Positions 18,705 to 27,551 are shown, numbered from the stretch's first letter. The stretch is DNA of 64,000 nt from Bacilli bacterium (GCA_017450205.1 JAFSVF010000013.1:1-64000); one strand, 5' to 3'. A program made the numbers and translations. Notes: generated from the letters alone by a model not told the origin.

Positions 18705-19727
18705 ATTAAAAGTTTTAAGAAAGCATTAATTATGTTTCTTGTTTTATCATTAATTATATATTTAACTTTAAATAGTATATATGATAAAGAAACATTTAAT
18801 ACTATGATTCATGGTTTTAAAGATTTAAATATAGCTTATATTTTTATTGCCTTATTTTTAACTTGTTTATATTTTATTATTTATGGATATTATTATTCAT
18901 ATACTTTTAAAGTGTTTAATGTTGATGTTAAATTACCTAAAGGTATATTTTATGCGATGGTTGAGTTTTATTTTAGTGGTATTACACCATCTGCAACTGG
19001 TGGTCAACCAGTTCAAATGTATTATATGACTAAAGATAAGATTCCTATTAAGAATAGTTATATAACTCTCTTAATTAATACTTTATATTTTAAAATAGCA
19101 ATAATAGTATTAGGTATATTTGTATTAATATTAAAAAATGATATTATTTTAAAGTTTCAACCAATTCATCTAGGTTTCTTATATTTTGGATTAATATGTG
19201 ATATTTTATTTTGTATTTTATTACTACTATTATTATTTAATAGAAAATTAATTAAGAAATGCTTAGAATTAATTTTTAAATTTTTTAAAAAGTTAAAAGT
19301 ATTTAAGAAATATACAGATAGAGATATAGATGAAATACTTGGAGATTATAAAGAAGACTTAAATATATTAATAAACAATAAAGCTAAAATGAATTATTCT
19401 TTATTTTTAGTATTTATATTAAGAATTATTAATTTTTCAATTGCATATGTTGTATATAAAGGTCTTGGATTAAGTGGATATAGTTATTTTGATTTACTTG
19501 CTATTCAAATAAGTGTTCAGCTTGCAATTGAAATGGTTCCAATTCCTGGAGGATCTTATGTATCTGAAAAGATGTTCTTCTATATATTCTCAATTGTATT
19601 CTCAACAGCATTTGCGAGCCTTGGTATGTTAATGACTAGAGCATTTCTTTTCTATATACCTATCGTAGTATTAGGAATTATTATATTTATTTATAATATA
19701 GTTAATAATATTAAAGACTTCTTTTAA
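18705..19727 (+). CDS. YbhN/MprF-type flippase-like membrane protein, probable ATT start
   Basis: About 340 residues with seven or eight membrane helices; matches the lysylphosphatidylglycerol-synthase transmembrane family (PF03706) with FYFSGITPSATGGQPVQMYY and AIEMVPIPGGSYVSEKMFFY. These proteins translocate or help move lipids; no synthase domain is fused. Start: a strong AAGGAGGCGAT (18691-18701) has no ATG, GTG or TTG at the right distance, but ATT at 18705 is in frame seven bases after AGGAGG and gives IKSFKKALIMFLVLSL, a normal positively charged N-terminus. The first ATG (18732) is 34 bases from the site and falls inside the first helix. Confidence 0.8.
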   Translation: MKSFKKALIMFLVLSLIIYLTLNSIYDKETFNTMIHGFKDLNIAYIFIALFLTCLYFIIYGYYYSYTFKVFNVDVKLPKGIFYAMVEFYFSGITPSATGGQPVQMYYMTKDKIPIKNSYITLLINTLYFKIAIIVLGIFVLILKNDIILKFQPIHLGFLYFGLICDILFCILLLLLLFNRKLIKKCLELIFKFFKKLKVFKKYTDRDIDEILGDYKEDLNILINNKAKMNYSLFLVFILRIINFSIAYVVYKGLGLSGYSYFDLLAIQISVQLAIEMVPIPGGSYVSEKMFFYIFSIVFSTAFASLGMLMTRAFLFYIPIVVLGIIIFIYNIVNNIKDFF

Positions 19728-19751
19728 AACATTAGAAATTTCTAATGTTTT
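19726..19751 (+). terminator. Terminator
   Basis: AAAACATTAGAAATTTCTAATGTTTT, a near-perfect palindrome, just after the stop codon. Confidence 0.75.
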
Positions 19752-19759
19752 TATTTTGC

Positions 19760-19788
19760 TTACACAATTTTTTTATTTGTGCTATAAT
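19760..19788 (+). promoter_or_regulatory. Promoter of the MATE fusion gene
   Basis: TTACAC (19760-19765), 17-base spacer, TATAAT (19783-19788), preceded by TGC as in an extended -10. Expected start of transcription near 19795. Confidence 0.7.
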
Positions 19789-19795
19789 GAACAAG

Positions 19796-19818
19796 TTCGC
19801 CCTGAAAAGGGTAACGAA
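19796..19818 (+). promoter_or_regulatory. 5' UTR hairpin touching the ribosome binding site
   Basis: TTCG-CCCT, tetraloop GAAA, AGGG, bulge TAA, CGAA; the AAGGAG ribosome site begins at the stem's last base. It is the whole 5' leader, so it may modulate translation. It matches no riboswitch I can name. Confidence 0.35.
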
Positions 19819-19828
19819 AGGAGTTATT

Positions 19829-21799
19829 ATGAAAGAAAATATTTTAGGTACAGAAAAAATACAAAAGTTATTAATTAAATTTTCTATACCTGCGATTATA
19901 AGTATGTTAGTTAACTCGCTTTATAATATCGTTGATCAATTATTTATTGGTAATGGTGTAGGTTATTTAGGAAATGGAGCTACTACTGTAGTATTTCCAT
20001 TAGTAATGTTATGCAGTGCATTATCTTTAATGTTAGGAGATGGAGCTGCTGCATATTTAAGCTTAAAACTTGGAGAAAATAAAAAGGAAGAAGCTGCTAA
20101 TGGAGTTTATAGTGCAATTATTACAAGTGTAGTTGTATCTTTATTAGTATTTGTTTTAGTTAATTTATTCTTAAAACAAATAATTGTTGTTTTTGGATGC
20201 ACAAGCGATATTATGCCTTATGCTATGAGTTATGGTAGATGGATTGCATTTGGTTTACCATTCTCAATTGTAAGTACAGTATTAAACTCAGTTATTAGAT
20301 CAGATGGATCTCCAAAATATTCAATGGTATCTATGATTAGTGGTGCAATATTGAATTGTATATTAGACCCAATATTTATATTTGTATTTAAAATGGGTGT
20401 TGATGGAGCTGCTATTGCTACTGTTATTTCACAATTTGTATCATTTGTATTCAATATTTGCTATTTATTTAGATTTAAATCAATTGAATTTAAAAAAGGT
20501 AAAAACAAATTTAGTTTTGCTGTAGTAAGAAAAATTTGTATGTTAGGTATTTCAAGTTTAATTACTTCATTAAGTATTGTTGCTATTATGGCAGTTGAAA
20601 ATAATACTTTAGGTTCTCTTGGTGCTGCTTCTAAATTTGGGCCTAATATTCCAATGATAGCACTAGGTATTGTTATGAAAATTAATCAAATACTTAATAG
20701 TATTATTATCGGACTTGCTGCAGGTGCTCAACCAATTATTGGGTTTAACTATGGAGCAGGTAAATATGATAGAGTTAAATCTACATTTAAATATGTATTA
20801 GTATTCTCAGTTATTATTTCTACTACTGCATTAATTTTATTTCAAACAATTCCTGAAGTATTAATTAGTGCTTTTGGTAAAGGTGATAGTTTATATACTG
20901 AATTTGCTTGTATGGCTTTTAGAACTTATTTAATGTTTACTATATTAAATGGTATTCAAATTCCAAGTTCTATATTTTTCCAAGCAATTGGTAAGAGTAA
21001 AAAGTCTGCGATTCTTTCATTATCAAGACAAATAATTTTACTTATACCTGCTATGATAATATTTGGTAAATTATTTGGTATTAGTGGAGTATTATATGCT
21101 GGACCATTTGCTGATTTAATTTCATTTGTTATTTCTGTTATTTTACTTATTTTTGAATTTAAACATTTAAGTAAGAATACTGAAGAAAGTAAGAATGCAA
21201 TTTTTGAAAAAGAAGTTGAATATAAAGGCAAACATTTAGTTGTTACAATTGGTAGAGAATATGGTTCAGGTGGAAGATTTATCGGTGAATTAGTTGCTAA
21301 AGAATTAGGTTTAAAATTCTATGATAAAGATTTAATTGAACAATTATCTTTTGAAACTGGATATACAAAAGAATTTATTGAAAAGAATGAACAAAAATCT
21401 ATTGATGAACATTCAAATGGATTTATTACTAACTCTGATGAATTATTTATAAAAGAATCTGAACTAATTAAAGAAATAGCATCTAAAGAATCTTGTGTTA
21501 TTGTAGGTAGATGTAGCAATGCTGTATTAAGAAATAAAAAAGATTGTATTCATGTTTTTATCTATAGTGATAATTCAGGTAAAGTAGAAAGAGCAGTTAA
21601 GTATTATGGATTAAATAAAAAGACTGCTTTAAAAGAAATTAATAAGATTAATAAACAAAGAGCTAAACATTATAAGAATTATACTGATTTAGTATGGAAT
21701 GATCCTAATAATTATGATTTATGTATTAATTCTGATGTTTTAGGTGTTGAAGATTCTGCTAAATTAATAATTGATTTTATAAACAAAAAGAACAAGTAA
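19829..21799 (+). CDS. MATE-family transporter fused to a cytidylate-kinase-like domain
   Basis: 656 residues from the ATG after AAGGAGTTATT. Residues ~1-455 form a 12-helix MATE/MOP exporter (IPAIISMLVNSLYNIVDQLF; GAAAYLSLKLGE; AAGAQPIIGFNYGAG), which exports drugs or metabolites with Na+ or H+. Residues ~470-655 are a cytidylate-kinase-like (PF13189) domain: VTIGREYGSGGRFIGELVA with a P-loop-like GSGG, then FYDKDLIEQLS, CVIVGRCSNAVL and QRAKHYKNYTD. The two are in one uninterrupted frame with no stop or restart. The family's substrate is unknown; a nucleotide-sensing role for the transporter is inference. Confidence 0.88.
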   Translation: MKENILGTEKIQKLLIKFSIPAIISMLVNSLYNIVDQLFIGNGVGYLGNGATTVVFPLVMLCSALSLMLGDGAAAYLSLKLGENKKEEAANGVYSAIITSVVVSLLVFVLVNLFLKQIIVVFGCTSDIMPYAMSYGRWIAFGLPFSIVSTVLNSVIRSDGSPKYSMVSMISGAILNCILDPIFIFVFKMGVDGAAIATVISQFVSFVFNICYLFRFKSIEFKKGKNKFSFAVVRKICMLGISSLITSLSIVAIMAVENNTLGSLGAASKFGPNIPMIALGIVMKINQILNSIIIGLAAGAQPIIGFNYGAGKYDRVKSTFKYVLVFSVIISTTALILFQTIPEVLISAFGKGDSLYTEFACMAFRTYLMFTILNGIQIPSSIFFQAIGKSKKSAILSLSRQIILLIPAMIIFGKLFGISGVLYAGPFADLISFVISVILLIFEFKHLSKNTEESKNAIFEKEVEYKGKHLVVTIGREYGSGGRFIGELVAKELGLKFYDKDLIEQLSFETGYTKEFIEKNEQKSIDEHSNGFITNSDELFIKESELIKEIASKESCVIVGRCSNAVLRNKKDCIHVFIYSDNSGKVERAVKYYGLNKKTALKEINKINKQRAKHYKNYTDLVWNDPNNYDLCINSDVLGVEDSAKLIIDFINKKNK

Positions 21800-21813
21800 T
21801 TACTTGTTCTTTT
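21786..21813. terminator. Bidirectional terminator
   Basis: AAAAGAACAAGTA/TACTTGTTCTTTT perfect palindrome holding the stop codons of the two converging genes. Confidence 0.8.
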
Positions 21814-22246
21814 GTCTTGTTTTATTTTTTACTTGAAGTTTTTTCTTTTCATAGTTATATGCAATTATATTTAAAACTATTATTGGAATAAAAATCATTA
21901 TATTCATAAGTGTATATTTAATTGGATTAGCAAAATTTATTGAAAGTATTAGTAATTCAATTAAGCATCCAAATGAGATAGTATAGTATTTTAAATCTTT
22001 ATAAATAATAGTCATTATAGAGAATAATGATACAAAGAATAGTAAGAGTAATACTAATGCCCACCAAGTTGATGTATACATTGATTCTAAGAGTTTTTCG
22101 ATACCCATTGCTTGAATAATTAGACTTTTACTATAGGTTAGTGAATCAGTATATATAAAAGATAACGTTGCAATTATACTAACTATAGTTTCTCCTAATG
22201 TTAAAATAATAAAATATGGACTATGTTCTTTAAATAATTTCTTCAC
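21800..22246 (-). CDS. Hypothetical four-helix membrane protein
   Basis: 148 residues from the GTG that follows GGTGATATA; the frame extends 60 bases upstream, but that part crosses a terminator (22273-22291) and is unlikely to be translated. Four hydrophobic helices (about 10-30, 58-78, 83-100, 110-130), short loops and a Lys-rich C-terminus (YNYEKKKLQVKNKTRQKNK), so positive-inside topology puts both ends in the cytoplasm. No family recognised. Confidence 0.7.
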   Translation of the reverse strand: MKKLFKEHSPYFIILTLGETIVSIIATLSFIYTDSLTYSKSLIIQAMGIEKLLESMYTSTWWALVLLLLFFVSLFSIMTIIYKDLKYYTISFGCLIELLILSINFANPIKYTLMNIMIFIPIIVLNIIAYNYEKKKLQVKNKTRQKNK

Positions 22247-22272
22247 TATATCACCATAATAATTATAACATA

Positions 22273-22291
22273 AAAAGAGTCTTTCTAGACT
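22273..22291 (-). terminator. Terminator of the HerA-like gene
   Basis: On the minus strand AGAGTCT, loop AGAA, AGACTCT and TTTT, directly after the stop codon. Confidence 0.85.
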
Positions 22292-22293
22292 CT

Positions 22294-24063
22294 TTATTGA
22301 TACCAAAGATTTGTTACATCTAGTGATGTAGAAACTGGTAATGGGTTAGGTAATGGGAATGTTACTAGTAATGGTACTTTGAAAGCATTACCAAATACTA
22401 ATCCAACACCTGGATGCAATGTTTTGATTCTTTCGATTGTTTCATCTGTTACATTAGATGAAATACCTTGAACTATCTTTAAGTCTTCTGGATAGAATAA
22501 TCTAAATACTACAAAGTTAGAACATTGTGATAATGAAGTAACTGATAATTCAGAAGGTCTTTGAGTAATGAATCCTAAGATTGTACCATATTTTCTACCT
22601 TCTTTTGTGATTCTATCGAAGATATTGTATCCGATTACATCTGTATCTAAGTCTTGTTGAACATATCTATGTGCTTCTTCTAGTATGATATGTACTGAGA
22701 ATTTACCACGTGATTCAACATTAGCTGTATATTCAAAAAATAATTTAGAATATATTTTTGTTAAACATTTTGCAAATTTATCATCAATATATGAAAGGTT
22801 AATATCAACTAATTGAACTGGTTCGATACCATCAGTAGTTGAAAAGAATCTTTCTATATATTGATTCTTTGTTATGTATTCATCATCTGAATTAGTAAAG
22901 TAATTAATTTGATCAGAATTGATGATTGCTTGTAATCTTGCTTTTAATGTATTGTTTAAATCATGAGATTTTTCATTTGTGAATACACCCTCATTTATAA
23001 GTGCAAATTCAAGTGCATAATAAAGGTCTGTTAATGAATAAGATGTATTCTTATCTATTTGTGATGAGTCAATATCTACTTTTACATATCTATTGAAAAA
23101 GTCTACTACAAATGTAATTGCATTTATTTTTCCTTGTTCATCAATATTTAAACATTGTCTTATGTTTCTATCATATCCTGGTTGATGGATTGTAGAATCA
23201 AGATTTAAACTTGGTGTGTTATACGATGTTAAAAGAGATATAATTTGGTCTCTTATTTGAGTACTTTTTTTACCGCTAGATAATATATCTAGACAAGTTC
23301 TTGCAATAATATCATTTTTATAGTCTTCAACATTTGGATCTCTACTTTTAAATACTTTTACAAGTTCGATTGCTTTCTTTAATACTGGAAGCTGTTCTGG
23401 ATCAGTTGCTCCTAGCAATATTGCTAAATCATCTACATCTAGGAAATATGCAGGATATTTAAGAGTTTCTGCACTACCAAAGTTTAATTCAGTAGTTATT
23501 TTCTTAAAATGTAATCCTTGGAATTTTTCCATATCATTAAATGTATTGAAATACTCACCATATGCATCGAATAAAACAAAATGTGCATTTTTAGGTAGAG
23601 TAGTATTAGAACTATAGAATATATTTTGCATGATTCTTGCTAAACCACATGATTTACCAGAACCAGTATTACCTATAATGGCAAAGTGATTTGCAAAGAA
23701 GTCATTTAGTTTAGCAGTTATTACATAATCTTTATAAATAGGTGATGTTCCAAATAAGATATTAGATTTATCTATATAGTTTTGATCACCTAGGATACAT
23801 TCTAGTTCACTTTTAAATATAATTCTTGCTTGAGTATTTGTTGATGGTTTCTTTAATACTCCGTTTGTAAACACTCCGTTTATTATTTCTCCGATTAGAT
23901 AAATAGTAATTGTATCTGGACTAATTGATACAATTTCTCCAACAATTTTATGATCTACTTCAGGAAATACTACATGATAACCAATATAATTTGTATCTGC
24001 TATTCCTTTAGTATTTTCTAGAAACATTTTACTATTATCAAAGCCTAATATTTTACCGAACAT
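22294..24063 (-). CDS. HerA-like (DUF87) DNA-translocase/ATPase
   Basis: 589 residues. A small beta-barrel-like N-terminal part (~1-105, HAS-barrel type) precedes the FtsK/HerA ATPase core: Walker A GNTGSGKS near 133-140, FVLFDAYGEY, Walker B IILEEAHRY, and ILGFITQRPSELS before the arginine finger region. HerA forms hexamers that translocate DNA, usually with nuclease NurA in end resection; bacterial relatives also act in defence (for example with SIR2 or DUF4297 partners). Neither a nuclease nor a defence effector is next to it; the downstream gene is a small membrane protein behind a terminator. A housekeeping or unknown role is the neutral reading. Confidence 0.85.
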   Translation of the reverse strand: MFGKILGFDNSKMFLENTKGIADTNYIGYHVVFPEVDHKIVGEIVSISPDTITIYLIGEIINGVFTNGVLKKPSTNTQARIIFKSELECILGDQNYIDKSNILFGTSPIYKDYVITAKLNDFFANHFAIIGNTGSGKSCGLARIMQNIFYSSNTTLPKNAHFVLFDAYGEYFNTFNDMEKFQGLHFKKITTELNFGSAETLKYPAYFLDVDDLAILLGATDPEQLPVLKKAIELVKVFKSRDPNVEDYKNDIIARTCLDILSSGKKSTQIRDQIISLLTSYNTPSLNLDSTIHQPGYDRNIRQCLNIDEQGKINAITFVVDFFNRYVKVDIDSSQIDKNTSYSLTDLYYALEFALINEGVFTNEKSHDLNNTLKARLQAIINSDQINYFTNSDDEYITKNQYIERFFSTTDGIEPVQLVDINLSYIDDKFAKCLTKIYSKLFFEYTANVESRGKFSVHIILEEAHRYVQQDLDTDVIGYNIFDRITKEGRKYGTILGFITQRPSELSVTSLSQCSNFVVFRLFYPEDLKIVQGISSNVTDETIERIKTLHPGVGLVFGNAFKVPLLVTFPLPNPLPVSTSLDVTNLWYQ

Positions 24064-24184
24064 AAAAATCCCTCTATTCTCAAAATAATTTTAACAAATA
24101 TTTAAATAAAGTTAAATAAGATATGTGAATTTTATATTATTGAAAATAGTATTTAATATTTATATAATATAATAGGAGAGTAAT

Positions 24185-24892
24185 ATGAAAAATAAAACTT
24201 ATATATTTAAGACAATTTTAGATTTTTTCTCATATTTATTACTAAGTGTTTTAATATTTTTATCTGCTTTTTTTGGTTTTTATATTGTAGAAAATGCTTA
24301 TGCTAATATTACTAAAACTAAGCCGTTAATTAGTTTATATGTAATAGTTTCTCCTTCAATGGTTCCTACAATTAATGTTCATGATATGATTGTAGATTTT
24401 GGTGTTAATAAAGAAGATGAAGTTAAAGAAAATGATATAGTTACTTTTTATTCAAATGTTATTGATACAGGCGGTTATACAATTACTCATAGAGTAAATA
24501 AAATAAATGTATTTAATAATGAAACTAGATATGTAACAAAAGGAGATAATAATAAATCTGTAGATGTAGGCTTTACTACGATTGATAGAATTGTAGGTAA
24601 AGTATTTTTAATTATTCCTAACATAGGTAAGTTTCAAGAATTTATAAGTTCTAAGTGGGGATGGTTAATTATTGTTATAGTTCCATCCGTTGCAATATTA
24701 ATTGCAGATATTATTAAGTTAATAAATTTAATTAGAATTAAAAAAGAAATTATTAATATTAAACCAGTAGGTAATATTGAACATAAAAATGAGATTGAAT
24801 CTAATAAAAATTTAAGAGTTCTTTATGAAAAATCTAATGAATTAGAAAAACAAAAAGAGGAAGAAAATGAAAAGGGAACAAATATTAACTAA
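24185..24892 (+). CDS. sipW: Signal peptidase I, SipW/ER type
   Basis: 235 residues. Membrane helices at ~15-35 and ~155-175. Catalytic Ser58 is in VSPSMVPTI; the general base is His102 in YTITHRVNKI rather than Lys, which marks the ER/archaeal/SipW class; the conserved Asp-containing box is YVTKGDNNKSVD. This class releases SipW-dependent proteins such as TasA-type fibres. It is the first gene of a four-gene operon (24185-26685) with overlapping or touching genes, whose other products are single-helix proteins with extracellular beta domains. The C-terminal ~45 residues after the last helix are charged and cytoplasmic. Confidence 0.88.
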   Translation: MKNKTYIFKTILDFFSYLLLSVLIFLSAFFGFYIVENAYANITKTKPLISLYVIVSPSMVPTINVHDMIVDFGVNKEDEVKENDIVTFYSNVIDTGGYTITHRVNKINVFNNETRYVTKGDNNKSVDVGFTTIDRIVGKVFLIIPNIGKFQEFISSKWGWLIIVIVPSVAILIADIIKLINLIRIKKEIINIKPVGNIEHKNEIESNKNLRVLYEKSNELEKQKEEENEKGTNIN

Positions 24893-25571
24893 AGCTCAAA
24901 AATATTTAATTAAGTATAGTAATTCTAGTTCTAAGTATTATGAAGAATTAAAGAAAGCTTATAATGAATATAAAGAATTAGATAATAGTGATCCAGTTAT
25001 TAATAAGCTATACTCTAAACAAATAAATAAACTATGTATGTATGTTGAAGAAAGTGAAAATTTTGTTTCATTTTTGATAACACTTATAATAGTAATTATT
25101 GTTATTATTACGCTTGTTAGTTATACAACTGTAAAAATATTAAGTGGACAAGAAAAAGTAAAGGTAGTTATGGAAAAAGCTAATAGTGAAGTTAGTTTAA
25201 ATGTTAGAAATTATAATAAAGATTTTACTTTAAGTTATTCTGATGAGAATTATAAAGAACTAAATCCTATATATTTAGAATTAAATCCTCATAGTAAAGA
25301 TAACTTTAATGTTGTATATAATATTTATTTAACAGTTAATAGTTTTAGTGGAAATATAGATAATTTAAAATATGTTATTACAATTGATAATAATGATTAT
25401 ATTTATAATCTTAAGGATGCAAGTATTGTTTTAGATAAATATTTAATTTATACTAATAATATGAATATGAATGATTATAAAAGAATACAATTAAGAATTT
25501 TTGACATTGATTCAACAGACGATTTAAGTGTATTTGATTATAAAATTGATTATGATGCTTATTTAGAATAG
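24867..25571 (+). CDS. Single-pass membrane protein of the sipW operon
   Basis: 234 residues; overlaps sipW by 26 bases and has AAAGAGGAAG upstream. Residues 1-65 are helical and charged (KYLIKYSNSSSKYYEELKKA), a membrane helix spans ~66-92, and ~140 extracellular residues follow with alternating beta pattern (SEVSLNVRNYNKDFTLSYSD). No family recognised. Position suggests a partner or substrate of the SipW-type peptidase, but no clear SipW cleavage motif is seen after the helix, which is internal rather than N-terminal. Confidence 0.75.
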   Translation: MKREQILTKAQKYLIKYSNSSSKYYEELKKAYNEYKELDNSDPVINKLYSKQINKLCMYVEESENFVSFLITLIIVIIVIITLVSYTTVKILSGQEKVKVVMEKANSEVSLNVRNYNKDFTLSYSDENYKELNPIYLELNPHSKDNFNVVYNIYLTVNSFSGNIDNLKYVITIDNNDYIYNLKDASIVLDKYLIYTNNMNMNDYKRIQLRIFDIDSTDDLSVFDYKIDYDAYLE

Positions 25572-25579
25572 GTGATCTT

Positions 25580-26188
25580 ATGAAAAAAAAGAATAAAAAG
25601 GAATTTAATTTTGAGGTAGCTGGTATTAATGTTTTCTTATGCTTATTAGTTATGTGTCTATTAATTATTCTTATATATTATTTTCTAGTATATAAAAATG
25701 ATTCAAATGAAAAAATATGGGATGTTCATTTCTCTAGAGTTATAAATAAAGAATGTAGTTATGAAGCTGTTTGTACTACTCCAACAATATATACTGATTC
25801 CACTAGTACTGGTGATTACACTGTTGAATTTAGTCAAGCTAATCAAAAAGCAATTTATGAAATTGATGTTACTAATGACGGACTAGTAGATGCAGAAATC
25901 ACTGATATTGTATTGGGTAATCCACATTGTAAGGGTAACTCCAGTGATCCTGAAAAAGCATATAATGATTCATTATTAGTTTGTGAAAAAGTAAAGTATT
26001 CTTTATTAGATGAAGATTTTAATAAAGTAGTTCCAGGTAATATATTAAAAGTTGGAGAAAGAAAAACTTATCAATTAGTTTTAACTTACAATGATAATAA
26101 TTATTTTGTATCTGAAGATGAAAGATTAAGTGATACTGTTACAGTAAGAAATTTAAATTTAACAATTAATTATAATCAGGTGAGATAA
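25580..26188 (+). CDS. Extracellular beta-domain protein of the sipW operon (matrix-protein-like)
   Basis: 202 residues. Short basic N-terminus, one hydrophobic helix (~14-38), then an extracellular domain resembling DUF11/TasA-like fibre modules: EIDVTNDGLVDAEITDIVLG, with two Cys pairs (ECSYEAVC; HCKG with VCEKV) that could form disulfides. Starts nine bases after the previous stop with GGTGATCTT, and its stop overlaps the next ATG by one base. Likely exported; cleavage by the neighbouring peptidase is inference. Confidence 0.7.
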   Translation: MKKKNKKEFNFEVAGINVFLCLLVMCLLIILIYYFLVYKNDSNEKIWDVHFSRVINKECSYEAVCTTPTIYTDSTSTGDYTVEFSQANQKAIYEIDVTNDGLVDAEITDIVLGNPHCKGNSSDPEKAYNDSLLVCEKVKYSLLDEDFNKVVPGNILKVGERKTYQLVLTYNDNNYFVSEDERLSDTVTVRNLNLTINYNQVR

Positions 26189-26685
26189 TGAAAAAAATTA
26201 ATAAAAACACATATATATTTTTAAAATTTTTATTTACCTTTATATTTCTATTCGTAGTAATAATGTGGTTTATAAGTAATACATTAAAACATGATGTTAT
26301 TACTTATGGTAATGTTATAATTAATACTGGTCAATTTCCGCAATTAAAAGTTTTAGATGAAACTGATGCTTTGAATGGTGAGTCTACGATTGTTTCATTA
26401 ACTAATGATACTAATTCAGTAGTTAATTATAAGTTATATTTTACAATCGATAAAAAAAGTACAATTGATAGAAAGTTTGTAAGAGTAAACTTTAATGGTA
26501 AAACTTATGATTTATCTAAAATGAATTATTTAGAAGTTAATAATAAATATTATTTTTATCTTACTGATGGAGAAGTTGATGCTAATTCAATGTTACCTTT
26601 TGATACTTATATTTGGATAGATAAAAGTTTTGATGGAAATATTGAAGACTCAAAAATTTTTATAGATTTTGATACCTTATCTTAG
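26188..26685 (+). CDS. Small exported or anchored protein, last gene of the sipW operon
   Basis: 165 residues. N-terminal hydrophobic helix (~12-32), then a beta-rich domain opening NVIINTGQFPQLKVLDETD and including STIVSLTNDTNSVVNYKLYF, similar in style to TasA-like or DUF11-like modules. No Cys in the mature part. Starts inside the preceding stop codon (ATAATGA overlap). Function unknown; the operon suggests a surface fibre or its accessory. Confidence 0.7.
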   Translation: MKKINKNTYIFLKFLFTFIFLFVVIMWFISNTLKHDVITYGNVIINTGQFPQLKVLDETDALNGESTIVSLTNDTNSVVNYKLYFTIDKKSTIDRKFVRVNFNGKTYDLSKMNYLEVNNKYYFYLTDGEVDANSMLPFDTYIWIDKSFDGNIEDSKIFIDFDTLS

Positions 26686-26699
26686 TAAGGTATTTTTTT
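26672..26699 (+). terminator. Terminator of the sipW operon
   Basis: ATACCTTA, loop TCTTAG, TAAGGTAT, T run; the stop codon is in the loop. Confidence 0.9.
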
Positions 26700-26765
26700 A
26701 TTGCAGACTTTTAAAAATATAGTATAATTATCTTAGAAAATATATAATCTGGGGGGATATATAAA

Positions 26766-27551
26766 ATGTATGAAGAAAGAAAAAAAAGAATAAATTGGGC
26801 TAAGATATTTTTAGTAGTTATTATTATATTTTTATTATTACTCCTAGCTGTTAAAATTATTACTTTAATTAGATTTAATAATAATCCTACTAAATATTAT
26901 TCAAAAGAATTAGATTCTTTACAAAGTAATGCTAAAGCATACTTTAATAAAGGTAATATTCCAAAAGAAATTGGCGAAAGTGATGTTATATATTTAAATC
27001 AATTTGAAGAAAAAGGAATTGTTCATGAACTTATACCTATGAATAATGATAAGTGTAGTTTAGAAGAATCTTATATAAGAGCTACAAGATTAGAAACAGA
27101 ATATCAAGTTAAAAGTTATATTAAATGTGATAAATTTGAAGATAGTAAAATTGATTATGTAAGTTTAGATGAATCTAAAGAGGTTACAAGTGTTACTACT
27201 ACAACTACTAGGGAAACAAGTATTCCAAAAGAGGAGACAACAATAATTACTAAAGCGACTGATGAAAAAACAAAAAGTGTAGAAACAACTAAAAAACAAG
27301 TAACTACAAAAAAGGTTATTACTACAAAAAAACAAACTACAACAAGTAATAAAATAACAATTGGATTTAATGTTAATGGTGGTGAACAAATTAGTTCAGT
27401 TACTGTTAATAAGGGAAGTAAAATTAAATTACCAACTCCTGTAAGATATGGATATACATTTGTAGGTTGGTATAAAAATAATATTCATTATACAAGTGAT
27501 ACTGTATTTAATGATAATATTATATTAGTTGCAAAATGGACAAAGAATTAG
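26766..27551 (+). CDS. Surface protein with Thr-rich stalk and InlB-type (Flg_new) repeat
   Basis: 261 residues. Membrane helix at ~12-34; residues ~45-130 form a domain that resembles the N-terminal domain of the convergent neighbour (27588-28691): AKAYFNKGNIPKEI ... KCSLEESYIRATR ... YQVKSYIKC. Residues ~145-200 are a Thr/Lys stalk (TTTTTRETSIPKEETT). The C-terminus is one Listeria-Bacteroides (InlB B) repeat: NVNGGEQISSVTVNKGSKI to GYTFVGWY and LVAKWTK. Likely a cell-surface adhesin or scaffold with the repeat outermost. A strong ribosome site (CTGGGGGGATAT) precedes the ATG. Confidence 0.8.
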   Translation: MYEERKKRINWAKIFLVVIIIFLLLLLAVKIITLIRFNNNPTKYYSKELDSLQSNAKAYFNKGNIPKEIGESDVIYLNQFEEKGIVHELIPMNNDKCSLEESYIRATRLETEYQVKSYIKCDKFEDSKIDYVSLDESKEVTSVTTTTTRETSIPKEETTIITKATDEKTKSVETTKKQVTTKKVITTKKQTTTSNKITIGFNVNGGEQISSVTVNKGSKIKLPTPVRYGYTFVGWYKNNIHYTSDTVFNDNIILVAKWTKN

